From the NCBI RefSeq assembly GCF_015291645.1, contig NZ_CP030055.1, positions 496,001 to 560,000 on the forward strand: a stretch of 64,000 nucleotides of DNA, read 5' to 3'. The notes beneath the pieces were generated by a model. It had not been told where the DNA came from. It did no database searches and saw only the letters and a list, made by a program, of their open reading frames with translations. Source of the DNA: Bradyrhizobium sp. CCBAU 53340 (GTDB lineage: Bacteria > Pseudomonadota > Alphaproteobacteria > Rhizobiales > Xanthobacteraceae). Below, one piece after another: positions 36,545 through 46,352 of the stretch (positions within the stretch are counted from its first letter, which is position 1; the number at the start of each line of letters is the position of its first letter). The position numbers and the translations under genes are program-made.

Positions 36545-36693
36545 GCCAGGCGACCTGACGTCGCCACCGCTCATCGGTCCAAATTGAGTGATCCCGGACG
36601 CGCTGCGGGCCGGGCCTGTTTGGTGAACCAAATCTTAGGGGCACGCCGGTATTTTTCTGCATCTTTTTTCGATTCAGAGATCCGGCGCTCCCT

Positions 36694-38793
36694 ATGGCAT
36701 TGTTCGGCAATCCTTCCATTCGTTCTGTTCTCGGCGCCATCATCGGCGTGCTCGGCCTGTTCCTGGTCGGGCAACTCTCGACCGGGCTGTTTGGCGCCAT
36801 CGAGCGCAACAGCGCGGCGCAGAAGGTCGAGCGCTACGCCGGCACCGACCAGCAGCTTTTCGCGGCTCTCCTCGGCTTCCGGATCGAGCGCGGCACCTTC
36901 CTGTCGGCACTGGTCGCGGAAGAGGCGGCCGATGCCGCTGCCGACGACCGGATCGCCGCCAACCGGCAGTCGTCGGAAGCGGCCTACAAGATCGTGCTCG
37001 AACGCCTCGATGGCGTGTCCGATTCCCGCCTTGCCGTCCTTTTGGGCAAGCTCGTTGCACTCCATGATGCGCTGATGCCGCTGCGGACCAAGGCCGAAGC
37101 CCTGATCCATCAGCCGAAAGCGGCACGCGACACCAAGGTGGCCGACGACTTCCGGAAGACTGCGCAGGATTATCTCGACGCCATCCTCGCTTTGACCTTC
37201 GATCTGGAGAATGCCCTCAAGCTCACGGACCCCGTGGTCGATCACCTGCTGGGCGTGAAGCAATCGGCCTGGGCCGCGCGCAATTTCGGCGGCTTCATCG
37301 CGATCCGTCTCGAGGCGGCGGCCGCCGCCGCCAAGCCCTGGACTGCCGCCGACATCGTCGGGGCGGCCGAGGATGCCGGCCGTGCCAAGCAGGCCTGGAG
37401 CCAGGTGCAGGATGCGGCCAGCCGCACTGACGCCCCGGCGAGCCTCACCGACGTGATCTCGCGCTCGAAACAGGGCGACGCCGTCGCCATGGTCGAGCGC
37501 CAGCAGGGTCTCATCAAGGCGCTGAGCAACAACCAGACCATCGACATCAAGGGCGTGGAGCTTGCCAAGCTCAACACCGCCATCCTCAATTTCTACGTCG
37601 AGGCCGGCCAGGCCGCGCTGGCCGAAATGGTCTTTCGCGCCGGTCAGCAGATGACATCGGCGAAATGGAGCCTCCTGTTCAACGGCGCGATGATGCTGGT
37701 CGCGCTCGCCATCACGGTGTTCGGCTTCATCCTGGTGAACCGCCGCGTCAGTGCGCCGATCCGCAAGCTGACGCAGGCGATGCGCCGGCTGGCCGAGCGC
37801 GACTATGCGATCGAGCTCGCGGGGATCGAGCGTGGCGACGAGATCGGGGAAATGTCGCGCGCGGTGTCGGTGTTCAAGGACAACATGATCGCGGGCGATC
37901 GCCTCGCCGAGGAGCAGGCTGCGGAGCAGGGCCGCAAGGAGCGGCGTCAGCTCGCGGTCGAGCGGCTGATCGAGCAGTTCGAGAAGACGGTGACGGAATC
38001 GCTGCACACGCTGGCCTCGGCCTCCGGCGAGCTCAACGCCACCGCGCAGTCGATGTCGTCGACCGCCGAGCAGGGCTCGTCCAAGGCGGCCTCGGTCGCG
38101 AGCCTGTCGGGCGATGCCTCCTCCAACGTGCAGACGGTTGCGGCGGCCACGGAAGAGCTGTCGGCCTCGATCAGCGAGATCAGCCGCCAGGTCGCCGAAT
38201 CCTCCAGCATCGCGAGTGCCGCCGCCAGCGAGGCCGATCGCACCAATAGCGAGGTGCAGGCGCTGGCCGATGCCGCCCAGCGCATCGGCGACGTCGTCGC
38301 GCTGATCACCGGCATTGCCGAGCAGACCAATCTGCTCGCGCTCAACGCCACCATCGAGGCCGCGCGCGCCGGCGAAGCCGGACGCGGCTTTGCGGTGGTG
38401 GCTTCCGAGGTGAAGAACCTCGCCACGCAGACCGCGAAGGCGACCGAAGAAATCACCGGACAGGTCGCTGCGATCCAGGGCGCGACCCATTCCTCGGTAA
38501 GCGCAATCCAGTCGATCGGCACCACCATCCAGCGCGTCAACGAGATCGCAGCCGCAATCGCGGCTGCCGTCGAGGAGCAGGGCGCGGCGACGCGCGAGAT
38601 CGCGCGCAACGTGCAGCAGGCCTCGCAAGGCACCAACGAGGTCTCGCGACACATCTCCGGCGTGTCGCAGGCCGCCGGCGAGACCGGTGCTGCCGCCGGC
38701 GAAGTGCTGGACTCCGCCCAGATGCTGGCGCGCCTGTCGGACGACCTCAAGCGCGACGTCGACCGCTTCGTCGGCGATCTCAGGGCGGCGTAA
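36694..38793 (+). CDS. Methyl-accepting chemotaxis protein
   Basis: The 699-residue chemoreceptor has a first transmembrane helix near 8-32 ([18 protein letters not shown]), a mainly helical periplasmic sensor region to about 325, a second transmembrane helix ([19 protein letters not shown]), HAMP, and a signalling domain with the tip [19 protein letters not shown] and [18 protein letters not shown]. It lacks a C-terminal pentapeptide for CheR tethering. Its sensor region differs from that of the chemoreceptor at 11803, so a different ligand is expected. Repeat B copy 3 follows its stop. Confidence 0.92.
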   Translation: MALFGNPSIRSVLGAIIGVLGLFLVGQLSTGLFGAIERNSAAQKVERYAGTDQQLFAALLGFRIERGTFLSALVAEEAADAAADDRIAANRQSSEAAYKIVLERLDGVSDSRLAVLLGKLVALHDALMPLRTKAEALIHQPKAARDTKVADDFRKTAQDYLDAILALTFDLENALKLTDPVVDHLLGVKQSAWAARNFGGFIAIRLEAAAAAAKPWTAADIVGAAEDAGRAKQAWSQVQDAASRTDAPASLTDVISRSKQGDAVAMVERQQGLIKALSNNQTIDIKGVELAKLNTAILNFYVEAGQAALAEMVFRAGQQMTSAKWSLLFNGAMMLVALAITVFGFILVNRRVSAPIRKLTQAMRRLAERDYAIELAGIERGDEIGEMSRAVSVFKDNMIAGDRLAEEQAAEQGRKERRQLAVERLIEQFEKTVTESLHTLASASGELNATAQSMSSTAEQGSSKAASVASLSGDASSNVQTVAAATEELSASISEISRQVAESSSIASAAASEADRTNSEVQALADAAQRIGDVVALITGIAEQTNLLALNATIEAARAGEAGRGFAVVASEVKNLATQTAKATEEITGQVAAIQGATHSSVSAIQSIGTTIQRVNEIAAAIAAAVEEQGAATREIARNVQQASQGTNEVSRHISGVSQAAGETGAAAGEVLDSAQMLARLSDDLKRDVDRFVGDLRAA

Positions 38794-38804
38794 GACGGCG
38801 ATGG

Positions 38805-38934
38805 TCCCGTGCCCCCGGACGCAGCGCAGCGTCGCTTCGACGGTGCGCTGCAGAGCCGGGGCCCATGCCGCGGCATTCTGGGTCCCGGTTCAGCAGCGCA
38901 ACGTTGCACGCTGCGCTGCGCCCGGGACACGAGA
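38805..38934. repeat. Palindromic repeat B, copy 3
   Basis: Begins TCCCGTGCCCCCGGACGCAG and ends CCCGGGACACGAGA, with internal GCGCTGCAGAGCCGGGGCCC and TTCTGGGTCCCGG as in copy 1. It lies between the convergent chemoreceptor and GMC oxidoreductase genes. Confidence 0.82.
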
Positions 38935-38944
38935 GCCCAGCCGA

Positions 38945-40642
38945 CTACTGCACCATCGCGGCCGCAATCTTCTCCGCCGACATCAGCACGGGAAAATTGG
39001 TGTTGGCGCACGGCACCACCGGGAAGATCGAGGCGTCGACGACGCGCAGGCCCTGAATGCCTTTGACGCGGCCCTCGGTGTCGACGACCGCCATGGGATC
39101 GTCGGCGCGGCCCATCCGGCATGAGCAGGAGGCGTGCCAGACGCCGATGGTGGCCTTGCGCACGAAGGCTTCCAGCGCTTCGTCGTCGTTGATCACGTCA
39201 TCGAAGGTGAAGCCTTCGACGACGAAATTGTCGATCAGGTAATGGCGCAGCGCCGCAGGTCCATCCATCAGCGTTGCGGCGATCCGGGTCAGGATCTTGT
39301 TCTGGGTGTTGACCACGCCGATTTTGCGGACCTTGTCGGTGTAGGCGGCCGGGAACGGCTTGTCCGTCACCTTCTTCACGATGTCGCTCATCTGGATGGC
39401 GGCCATCTTGCGGAAGCCGCTCATCAGGCGCTCGAGGTCGCGCCGGTCGGACAAGAGGTTGAACTCGACGATCGGCTCGGCTGAGGGATCGCGCGAAGCA
39501 AGCTTGACCTGTCCGGTCTCGGAATAGGTCTTGTTGACGAAGGTGAGCAGCGAGCCGATCTGCGCGCCGACCGCGTGCCAGGCCGACTTGGAAAGTACGA
39601 CGACGAACATGTCGCCCTTCGGCACGCCTTCAAGTCCTGACGAATAGCGCAGGCCAAGCTGCATGTGCCGCCTGGTGTGCTCGTTCATGCGCGCACCGCG
39701 GCGGACAAAGGACGACAGCGAGATCGAGGGATGATCCATCAGGCGCTGGCCGACGCCGGCGAGCCCCATCAGCACCGGAATGCCCAGATCCTTGAGGTGA
39801 CCGACCGGCCCGATGCCGGCGCGCAAGAGATGCGCCGGCGAGTGAATAGCGCCTGAGGAGAGAATGATCTCGCGTCCGCGGAATTCCTGCTCGCGGCCGT
39901 CGATCACAGCCTTCACGCCGACGCATCGCGTGCCCTCGAACAGCAGTTCCCTCACCTGCGTGTTGGTCGAGATGGTGAGATTGGCGCGCTTGCGGGTGTC
40001 GCGATCGAGATAGCCCATCGCGGCCGAGACGCGCTGCTCGGCCTGGTTGGAATGCGTCACCGCGAAATAGCCGTCGACGAACTCGCCGTTCTGGTCGGGC
40101 AAATATTGATGGCCGGCCTGCTGGAAGGCGTCGGCGAAGGCCTGCGAATGTCGCGTCCAGTGCTCCCTCGGGATGCGGCGCACAGGAATCCGTCCGTCCT
40201 TGCCGTGATACGGCCCGTCGAAATCGAGATCACGCTCCACTTTCTTGAAGAAAGGCAGCACGTCGGCCCACGCCCAGCCCTCGGCGCCACGCGATTCCCA
40301 TTCGTCGTAGTCGGTCGGTGCGCCGCGATTGGCCATCTGGCCGTTGATGGACGAGCCGCCACCGAGCACGCGCGCCTGCTCGTATTTGCGCAAGGGCGGA
40401 CGCGCTTCATTCGGATTATTGTGGCTGACGACCTGCGTCGTAACCTTGAGCTCGGTCCAGTGAAAGCGCGGATCGAAATAGGCGGTGCCCGGATAGCTGT
40501 CCCTGATTTCGGCTGGCTCGTTGCCCGGTGGTGTGTCCTGTCCGGCTTCGCACAGCAGGACCTTGTTGGCACTCCTGGCGGAGAGCCGGTGGGCCAGCAC
40601 GGACCCTGCCGAGCCGCCGCCCACGATAATGTAGTCGTACAC
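38945..40642 (-). CDS. GMC-family FAD oxidoreductase (choline/alcohol dehydrogenase-like)
   Basis: The 565-residue flavoenzyme begins with the dinucleotide-binding motif YDYIIVGGGSAGSVLAHRLS and continues with the GMC signature segments VLGGGSSINGQMANRG and SSGAIHSPAHLLRAGIGP. The C-terminal active-site region has the His in GVWHASCSCRMG and the Asn in VPCANTNFPVLMSAEK. GTG 40642 is preferred to 40735 because GAGGAAA lies 8 bases upstream and it puts the FAD motif at the N-terminus. Family members oxidise alcohols such as choline, polyethylene glycol or sugars. Substrate unknown. Confidence 0.9.
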   Translation of the reverse strand: MYDYIIVGGGSAGSVLAHRLSARSANKVLLCEAGQDTPPGNEPAEIRDSYPGTAYFDPRFHWTELKVTTQVVSHNNPNEARPPLRKYEQARVLGGGSSINGQMANRGAPTDYDEWESRGAEGWAWADVLPFFKKVERDLDFDGPYHGKDGRIPVRRIPREHWTRHSQAFADAFQQAGHQYLPDQNGEFVDGYFAVTHSNQAEQRVSAAMGYLDRDTRKRANLTISTNTQVRELLFEGTRCVGVKAVIDGREQEFRGREIILSSGAIHSPAHLLRAGIGPVGHLKDLGIPVLMGLAGVGQRLMDHPSISLSSFVRRGARMNEHTRRHMQLGLRYSSGLEGVPKGDMFVVVLSKSAWHAVGAQIGSLLTFVNKTYSETGQVKLASRDPSAEPIVEFNLLSDRRDLERLMSGFRKMAAIQMSDIVKKVTDKPFPAAYTDKVRKIGVVNTQNKILTRIAATLMDGPAALRHYLIDNFVVEGFTFDDVINDDEALEAFVRKATIGVWHASCSCRMGRADDPMAVVDTEGRVKGIQGLRVVDASIFPVVPCANTNFPVLMSAEKIAAAMVQ

Positions 40643-40707
40643 GATTGGCGTTTCCTCTTGTTCTTGTCCCAAGAAAGTAGCGTGGTTTGATCGCGAGGTC
40701 ACGCCAA

Positions 40708-40743
40708 AGCCCCTGATGTCGCGTCGCGACGACATCAGGGGCT
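40708..40743. terminator. Terminator hairpin after the NmrA-like gene
   Basis: AGCCCCTGATGTC (40708-40720) and its perfect complement GACATCAGGGGCT (40731-40743) form a 13-bp stem with a 10-base loop. It lies 15 bases beyond the minus-strand stop at 40758 and separates this gene from the GMC oxidoreductase. Only a short T stretch follows on the minus strand. Confidence 0.68.
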
Positions 40744-40757
40744 CGTTGCTGCCATCG

Positions 40758-41639
40758 TCACGCGGACTTTGTCGCGCTCGCGGCGATCTCGGCCGCGAAA
40801 TCGCGATAAGAGTGCAGCGGACGACCGAGAATCCTGGTGAGCCGTTCGACGTCGCCAGCCTCGGGGATCATGCCGTCGGTGACATAGCGCTCGGCCATCA
40901 GGCGCATCTCGTAGGCCGTCCACTTCGGCATGAAGGTCGCCATGTTCTGCTCGAATCCGCTGGGGTCATCGCCACCATAGACGATCGGGCGGCCGAGCAG
41001 GTCCGACCAGATCTTCGCGACGCCTGGACCGGTCAACGTGTCGGGGCCGACCAGATTGATGGTCTGAAGCGGAAGCTTGTCCGAAGCCTGGTCGCGGCGG
41101 ATCAGTTCGATCGCGGCGACCTCGGCGATGTCGCGGGCATCGACCATGGCGACACCCTTGCTGCCGATCGGCATCGGATAGACGCCATGATTGAGGATCA
41201 CGTCCTTGATCATCAGCTCGTTGTCGATGAAGTAGCTCGGGCGCAGGATGGTGGCGCTGAAGCCCATCCGCTCGAGCATGCGCTCGGCGCCCGATTTCAC
41301 CGCGAAGTGCGGCACGTTCACGGCCCCGTCGGCGTCGAACACCGACTGATAGACGACCCGCTCGACACCGGCCTCGCGGGCGATGTTCAGCGTGATGATC
41401 GCCTGCGTGAATTCGTCGCCGGTCACGGCGTTCAGCAGGAACAGTGTTCTGACGCCGTCGAACGCGGCGCGCACTGCCTCGATGTCGAGAAGGTCCCCCT
41501 TGGCGACCTCGACGCTATCAGGGAATTCGGCCTTCGCGGGGTCACGGGTCAGCACGCGCACCTTGGCGCCGCGCTGGACGAGCTGTTCGACAACATGGCG
41601 GCCGACACGGCCGGTGGCGCCGGTCACGAGGATGGTCAT
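40758..41639 (-). CDS. NmrA-like NAD(P)-binding oxidoreductase
   Basis: The 293-residue protein starts with the Rossmann motif ILVTGATGRVGRHVVEQL and has TLFLLNAVTGDEF, YQSVFDADGAVNVPHFAVKS and RPSYFIDNELMIKDVI, typical of atypical short-chain dehydrogenases of the NmrA/azoreductase-like group. These act as NAD(P)H-dependent reductases or redox sensors. ATG 41639 has AAGGAG eight bases upstream. It is divergent from a LysR regulator, which probably controls it. Confidence 0.9.
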   Translation of the reverse strand: MTILVTGATGRVGRHVVEQLVQRGAKVRVLTRDPAKAEFPDSVEVAKGDLLDIEAVRAAFDGVRTLFLLNAVTGDEFTQAIITLNIAREAGVERVVYQSVFDADGAVNVPHFAVKSGAERMLERMGFSATILRPSYFIDNELMIKDVILNHGVYPMPIGSKGVAMVDARDIAEVAAIELIRRDQASDKLPLQTINLVGPDTLTGPGVAKIWSDLLGRPIVYGGDDPSGFEQNMATFMPKWTAYEMRLMAERYVTDGMIPEAGDVERLTRILGRPLHSYRDFAAEIAASATKSA

Positions 41640-41744
41640 GGGGGTCACTCCTTGATGGGGGTTGGAAGACACCCTGCAAATTAGTGATCCACATTTGGAC
41701 CGATAGGCGCTATTTTTAGACCGCGTGTCTCACTGGTGAAACAT
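41640..41744. promoter_or_regulatory. Divergent promoter region, NmrA-like / LysR
   Basis: About 105 bases separate the two divergent starts. An AT-rich patch (TATTTTTAGA) lies at 41711-41720, and TCCACATTTGGA at 41688-41699 is a short imperfect dyad. LysR-type regulators normally bind in such a gap, repressing themselves and activating the opposite gene. The exact operator cannot be fixed from sequence. Confidence 0.5.
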
Positions 41745-42635
41745 ATGGATCTGCTTGCGCTTGCTGACTTCAATCTGGTCGCCCGGCACGGCGGGTTTGG
41801 CCGGGCCGCGCGGGCCTCGGGGCGGCCGAAGGCAACGCTGTCGCGCCGGGTCTCCGAACTGGAGAGCAGCCTCGATCTGCGCCTGTTCGAGCGCGGGGTC
41901 CGCGCATTGAAACTCACGCAGGAAGGGCGGGCGCTCTACGAGCGGACGGGGACGCTGCTCGCCGAACTCGACGAGACGGCGGCAGCGATCGCTTCCGGTG
42001 CAGACAGGCCGCGCGGCAGGTTGCGGATCAGCGTGCCGCTGGTGTTCTCGCAGACCGCGATGGGAAAGCTGGCCGCGATCTTTGCGCTGAAATGTCCCGA
42101 GGTCCGGCTCGAGGTCACGACGGAAGATCGCTCCGTCGACATGATCGAGGAGGGCTATGATCTGGTGATCCGCGTCAATCCGGATCCGGACGAAAGCCTT
42201 GTCGGGCGAATCTTTCTGCGCGATCGGCTGGTGGTGGTGGCGAGCCCGAAGCTTCGTCGTCCCACGGGCGATCTCAAGGTGCCGGCCGTGGTGCGCGGCG
42301 CGGGCGACATGACCTCCGTCTGGGCTGTGGTGACTGAAGGCGGAGGCGCGCAGATCGCGATCGAACCCGTGCTTCGCCTGTCATCGCTCATCATGATCCG
42401 CGATGCTGTTCGCGCAGGTGTCGGTGCTGCGCGGCTCCCCGTCTCGCTCGTGAGTCGGGATCTCGAAGCCGGCAGGCTGGTGCATTGGGGGAATGTCGAC
42501 GGACCAGAGATCACTCTCTGGACGCTCTATCCATCACGCCGACTGCTGAGCGCGCGCGTATCAGCGTTCATCGACTGCCTGAAGGAAGCTTTTCCTTCGG
42601 GTGCACCCGAGGAGCTCGCAGCATTCGTCGACTGA
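41745..42635 (+). CDS. LysR-family transcriptional regulator
   Basis: The 296-residue protein has an N-terminal winged helix at about 1-60 (LLALADFNLVARHGGFGRAA, KATLSRRVSELESSLDLRLF) and a LysR substrate-binding domain. ATG 41745 matches the usual LysR N-terminus and has GGTGA close upstream. GTG 41736 is an alternative three codons earlier. It is divergent from the NmrA-like reductase, the usual arrangement for a LysR regulator and its target. Confidence 0.92.
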   Translation: MDLLALADFNLVARHGGFGRAARASGRPKATLSRRVSELESSLDLRLFERGVRALKLTQEGRALYERTGTLLAELDETAAAIASGADRPRGRLRISVPLVFSQTAMGKLAAIFALKCPEVRLEVTTEDRSVDMIEEGYDLVIRVNPDPDESLVGRIFLRDRLVVVASPKLRRPTGDLKVPAVVRGAGDMTSVWAVVTEGGGAQIAIEPVLRLSSLIMIRDAVRAGVGAARLPVSLVSRDLEAGRLVHWGNVDGPEITLWTLYPSRRLLSARVSAFIDCLKEAFPSGAPEELAAFVD

Positions 42636-42648
42636 GCGAAACGATAGC

Positions 42649-42909
42649 CTATTGCAGAACCTTGGGCATCACGACGACGACGTCGACCTGCTTGTTCAGC
42701 ACCCGCGAGGCAACGGCGGCGATCAGCGGCGAGTAGCTGTCCTCGATGTCGGCGGCGACGTCCTCGTTCCTGGCGAAGGCGTAGAGCATCGTGCCCTCGA
42801 TCTCGTCGAAGCGGATGCCCGCGAAGACGTGGTCGAACGTCTCGGCGCCGACGATGCCCGCCATGAACGCCTGAATGGCGTGGTCCTGAACGCGTGTGAG
42901 CTTCTTCAT
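42649..42909 (-). CDS. Conserved hypothetical small protein
   Basis: The 86-residue product (if translated from ATG 42909) has RVQDHAIQAFMAGIVGAETF, FDEIEGTMLYAFARNEDVAA and a hydrophobic C-terminal strand VDVVVVMPKVL. No signal peptide is present. It may be a small enzyme-like or regulatory domain. No family is recognised. It converges with the LysR gene and lies 80 bases after the start-side of the secreted protein gene at 42990. Confidence 0.65.
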   Translation of the reverse strand: MKKLTRVQDHAIQAFMAGIVGAETFDHVFAGIRFDEIEGTMLYAFARNEDVAADIEDSYSPLIAAVASRVLNKQVDVVVVMPKVLQ

Positions 42910-42989
42910 GCCGATGAGATATGGCAGCGCCGCGCGAATACAAGATGCGGTCCAAAGTCGCCCGAGGGCGATCGGTTGCTGCGATGATT

Positions 42990-43349
42990 TCACGTCATGC
43001 TGCCCGGCATGAAGCAGCGGATCGTGGCGCGGCCGTTGATGTAATAGGGCCAGACGATGGTGCGGCCGACCCGGTTCGGCTCGGTGATCACGGTGTCATC
43101 AGGCACCTCGATCCATTCGCCCTGGATCCGGACCCGGTAATGCCCGCCACGCGTCTCCCAGTCGACATCGTCGAGCGCCGTGCCGTCGGCATCCGCGCAG
43201 CATGGGCCGCCGCCCTTGCTCTGCAGGCCCTCGAACCAGCCCTTGAGCGGCGAGTTCGCATAACGGCCGTCGTCGCGTGCCTGCGCGGCAAGGCCGATCA
43301 CGGCAGCGGCTGCTATCAAAGGGATCATCCGGAAATGCGCGAACGTCAT
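42990..43349 (-). CDS. Small secreted protein with a Cys-Cys motif
   Basis: The 119-residue protein has a signal peptide (MIPLIAAAAVIGLAAQA) and a short mature region with GGGPCCADADGT near residue 50, a beta-rich segment (HYRVRIQGEWIEVPDDTVI) and a third cysteine in ATIRCFMPGS. The adjacent cysteines could form a disulfide with another protein or bind a metal. Similar small periplasmic proteins are common in rhizobia, but no function is known to me. It is probably periplasmic. Confidence 0.75.
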   Translation of the reverse strand: MTFAHFRMIPLIAAAAVIGLAAQARDDGRYANSPLKGWFEGLQSKGGGPCCADADGTALDDVDWETRGGHYRVRIQGEWIEVPDDTVITEPNRVGRTIVWPYYINGRATIRCFMPGSMT

Positions 43350-43540
43350 GTCGCCTCGCTCTGTCTGCGCAGACGCGCACGCGCGCAGGCGAAAGCTGCC
43401 TGCAAGTGCGCGTGATGCAATGTCGGCTGACGTCCGCCGGTCAGGTTCCGGTCGTCGCAGCAGCGCTATAACCGCAAACTACTCGGTTCGATCCTAATTC
43501 TTCTGACGGACGACAGAGGGTCTGAAGGGCGGAGATGGCC

Positions 43541-46204
43541 TTACGCCGCGGCCGCCTGCTTCGACAGCAATTGCTTCAGCTTCGTCGCCGGCACCGCCGG
43601 GCTGAACAGCCAGCCCTGCATCTGGCTGCATCCGAGCTGACGCAGCACTTCGCGCTGGGCTTCTGTCTCGACGCCTTCCGCCGTCGTCGCCATGTGCCGG
43701 GCCGCGGCCATGTGCACCACGGCCTGCACGATCGGCGAGGAATCGGCGGGCTCGCCGATGTCGCTGATGAAGCTGCGGTCGATCTTGATCTTGTCGAACG
43801 GGAAGCGGTGCAGATAGCTCAGCGACGAATAGCCGGTGCCGAAATCGTCGAGCGCGATGCGCACGCCGAGCTCGCGCAGCTGCTGCAGGATGGTCAGCGC
43901 CTCCTCGTCGTCGCGGATCAGCACGGTCTCGGTGATCTCGAGCTCGAGCCGTCCCGGTGCCAGCCCCGATTCGGCGAGCGCCGCGGCGACCTTCAGCGCC
44001 AGCGTCCTGGAGCGGAACTGCACCGGCGAGACGTTGACCGCGATGTGGATGTCGCCGGGCCAGGAGGCGGCCTCGAGGCAGGCCTGCCTCAAAACCCATT
44101 CGCCGATCTCGCCGATCAGGCCGGTGTCTTCCGCAATTGGAATGAAATCCGCGGGCGAGACCATGCCGCGCTCCGGATGGCGCCAGCGCAGCAGCGCCTC
44201 GCAGCCGGTGACGACATTGGCGGAGAGATCGACCAGCGGCTGGTAGTGCACCTCGAACTCGCCGCGGACCAGCGCCTGGCGCAGATCGAGCTCGAGCTGG
44301 CGGCGCTGCCGCGCCTTGGCGTCGTATTCGGGCACGAAGATGCGGAAGGTGCCGCGTCCCTCTGACTTCGCGGCGTACATCGCAAGATCGGCCCGCTTGA
44401 GCAGGTCATCGATGACGTCGCCATGGTCGGGCGCGATCGCGATGCCGATGCTGGCGTCGGTCGAAATCTCCTGCCCCTTGCAGTCCACCGGCAGGCGCAG
44501 CGATGTCAGGATCTGTTCGGCGAGCGCCGTCAGCTCGGCCTGGTCTTTCGTGCCGGCCTTGATGATCGCGAACTCGTCACCGCCGAGCCGCGCCACCAGA
44601 TCGTTGCCGCTGACGCAGGCGCGCAGGCGGCTTGCGACCTGGCGCAGCAATTCGTCGCCGACCTCGTGGCCGAGCGAATCGTTGACGCCCTTGAATTCGT
44701 CGACGTCGATATAGAGGATTGCGAACGGATTGCCGTGGGCGAGCTCCGCCACACGCCGTTCCAGATGTCCGCGCATCAGCACGCGGTTGGGCAGGTCGGT
44801 CAGCGCGTCATAATGCGCCATATGCGCGATGCGCTCATCGGCGCGGATGCGCTCGGTGACGTCGTCATGAGTGGCGAGCCAGCCGCCGGCCGCGCTGGGT
44901 TGGTTCTTGATTTCGATCAGGCGGCCATCGGAGGTCTCGACGATGCGGCTCTGGGTCAGCCCGACCTGGCTCAGGATCTTGTCGCAATAGGCATCGACGT
45001 CGCCCTCGAACGAGCCGGTGTCGGCGCGATGCTGGATCACGTCGCGGAAATCGACGCCGGGTTTCACCACCGCGGTCGAGAGCCCGTACATGTCGATGTA
45101 GCGGCGGTTGCAGACGATGAGCCGCTGGTCCTGATCGAACATCAGAAGGCCCTGCGTCATCGTGTTCATCGCGGTGTCGAGCCGCTGCTTCTCCAGCGAG
45201 AGGCGATGCGTCACCTGACGGAAGATCAGGAACAGCGTCAGCACGAGCAGGCCGATCGACAGCACGGCCACGGCGACGAAGAATTTGGTCTGGGTGCGCC
45301 AGGTGGCGAGCGCCGCGTCCAGCGATTTGGTGGCGACCACGACCAGCGGCTCGCCGGTCAGCAGGCGCGAGGCGACGATCCGGTCCTTGCCGTCGATCGG
45401 GCTTGTCAGCTCGGTCGTGACGGAGCCGCGCTCGAATATGGCGATCTGTTCGGGCGAGCCGCCGCGGTAGTTCTGCCCGATCATGGCATCGACATGCGGA
45501 ACGCGCGCCAGCAACTGGCCGTTCTGGTGATGCATCGCGACCGAGGACTCCTCGTCGAGGCCGATCGAGGCGAAGAAGGATTCGAGCTGCTCCGGCGTAA
45601 TGGCGCGCGACACCAGGCCGAGGAACTCGCCGTGCGGCCCCGACACGCGCCGCGCGAACACGATTGCCGGACCGGTGCCGAGCCGGCCGGGCACGACCTC
45701 GATCTCTTCCTGCAAGGCCGGATCGTTCTTGAGGCGGTTGAAATAGCGGCGATCCGACACCGAGACATCGGCAACGGGCCAGCGCCTCGACGAATTGATC
45801 AGCACGCCGCTCGCATCGAACACATTGGCGCCGGCGACGTCGGACCAGCCGCTGGCCTTGGCGCGCAGCACCTCATGCACGGCGAGCGTGCCCATCTCGC
45901 TGCGGAACACATCGGCGGATTCGATGCCATGGCTCTCGAGTTCCGCGATGATGCTCTTCTGGAGCACCGCGAAATCCTCGAACTCGCGGTCGAAATGGCG
46001 GGCGAGCAGGCGCACCGAGCTTTCCAGGCTGTCGCGGCCGGTCTCGATCGCATTCTGGCGGAAGCGCTCGACGGTGAGCCCGGTGCCGATAGCCATCGCC
46101 GCCATCAGCACGAAGCCGCCGACGATCAGCCACGTCTGTGGCGCGCCCCGCCAACGGCGAAGCAGCGCGCGCAGTCGCGCGGTCCATCGGATTGAAGCGC
46201 CCAT
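43541..46204 (-). CDS. Membrane GGDEF-EAL c-di-GMP enzyme with periplasmic sensor and PAS
   Basis: The 887-residue protein has an N-terminal transmembrane helix (LIVGGFVLMAAMAIGTGLTV), a periplasmic double-Cache-like sensor of about 250 residues, a second transmembrane helix (FFVAVAVLSIGLLVLTLFLI), a PAS-like domain, a GGDEF domain with intact active site (RLGGDEFAII) and an EAL domain with CEALLRWRHPE and the downstream DDFGTGYSSLSYL and DKIKIDRSFI motifs. Both catalytic sites look intact, so net synthesis or degradation of c-di-GMP depends on signal input. It is a single-gene unit. Confidence 0.94.
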   Translation of the reverse strand: MGASIRWTARLRALLRRWRGAPQTWLIVGGFVLMAAMAIGTGLTVERFRQNAIETGRDSLESSVRLLARHFDREFEDFAVLQKSIIAELESHGIESADVFRSEMGTLAVHEVLRAKASGWSDVAGANVFDASGVLINSSRRWPVADVSVSDRRYFNRLKNDPALQEEIEVVPGRLGTGPAIVFARRVSGPHGEFLGLVSRAITPEQLESFFASIGLDEESSVAMHHQNGQLLARVPHVDAMIGQNYRGGSPEQIAIFERGSVTTELTSPIDGKDRIVASRLLTGEPLVVVATKSLDAALATWRTQTKFFVAVAVLSIGLLVLTLFLIFRQVTHRLSLEKQRLDTAMNTMTQGLLMFDQDQRLIVCNRRYIDMYGLSTAVVKPGVDFRDVIQHRADTGSFEGDVDAYCDKILSQVGLTQSRIVETSDGRLIEIKNQPSAAGGWLATHDDVTERIRADERIAHMAHYDALTDLPNRVLMRGHLERRVAELAHGNPFAILYIDVDEFKGVNDSLGHEVGDELLRQVASRLRACVSGNDLVARLGGDEFAIIKAGTKDQAELTALAEQILTSLRLPVDCKGQEISTDASIGIAIAPDHGDVIDDLLKRADLAMYAAKSEGRGTFRIFVPEYDAKARQRRQLELDLRQALVRGEFEVHYQPLVDLSANVVTGCEALLRWRHPERGMVSPADFIPIAEDTGLIGEIGEWVLRQACLEAASWPGDIHIAVNVSPVQFRSRTLALKVAAALAESGLAPGRLELEITETVLIRDDEEALTILQQLRELGVRIALDDFGTGYSSLSYLHRFPFDKIKIDRSFISDIGEPADSSPIVQAVVHMAAARHMATTAEGVETEAQREVLRQLGCSQMQGWLFSPAVPATKLKQLLSKQAAAA

Positions 46205-46352
46205 CCCGTCCTCCCCTTAAGAGGCAAGATGCAGCAAAACCGACAAGAGCCCGTTACCATTAAGGGTTAGGGAACTATGAATCGGAACAAAATCAGGGGG
46301 TTGGCGCGAGGCGTGAGGGACGCGGCGAAGCGCGGTGATCGCGGGGCCGGTT

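Noticed and set aside
36288..36587. 99-codon plus-strand frame before the second chemoreceptor
   Set aside because: Ser/Arg/Pro-rich out-of-frame reading that overlaps the better-supported 40-codon membrane protein at 36422.
44423..46195. 590-codon open frame on the plus strand opposite the GGDEF-EAL gene
   Set aside because: It is an antisense shadow of a GC-rich gene with clear domains. The translation is rich in His, Asp, Gly and Arg without family motifs.
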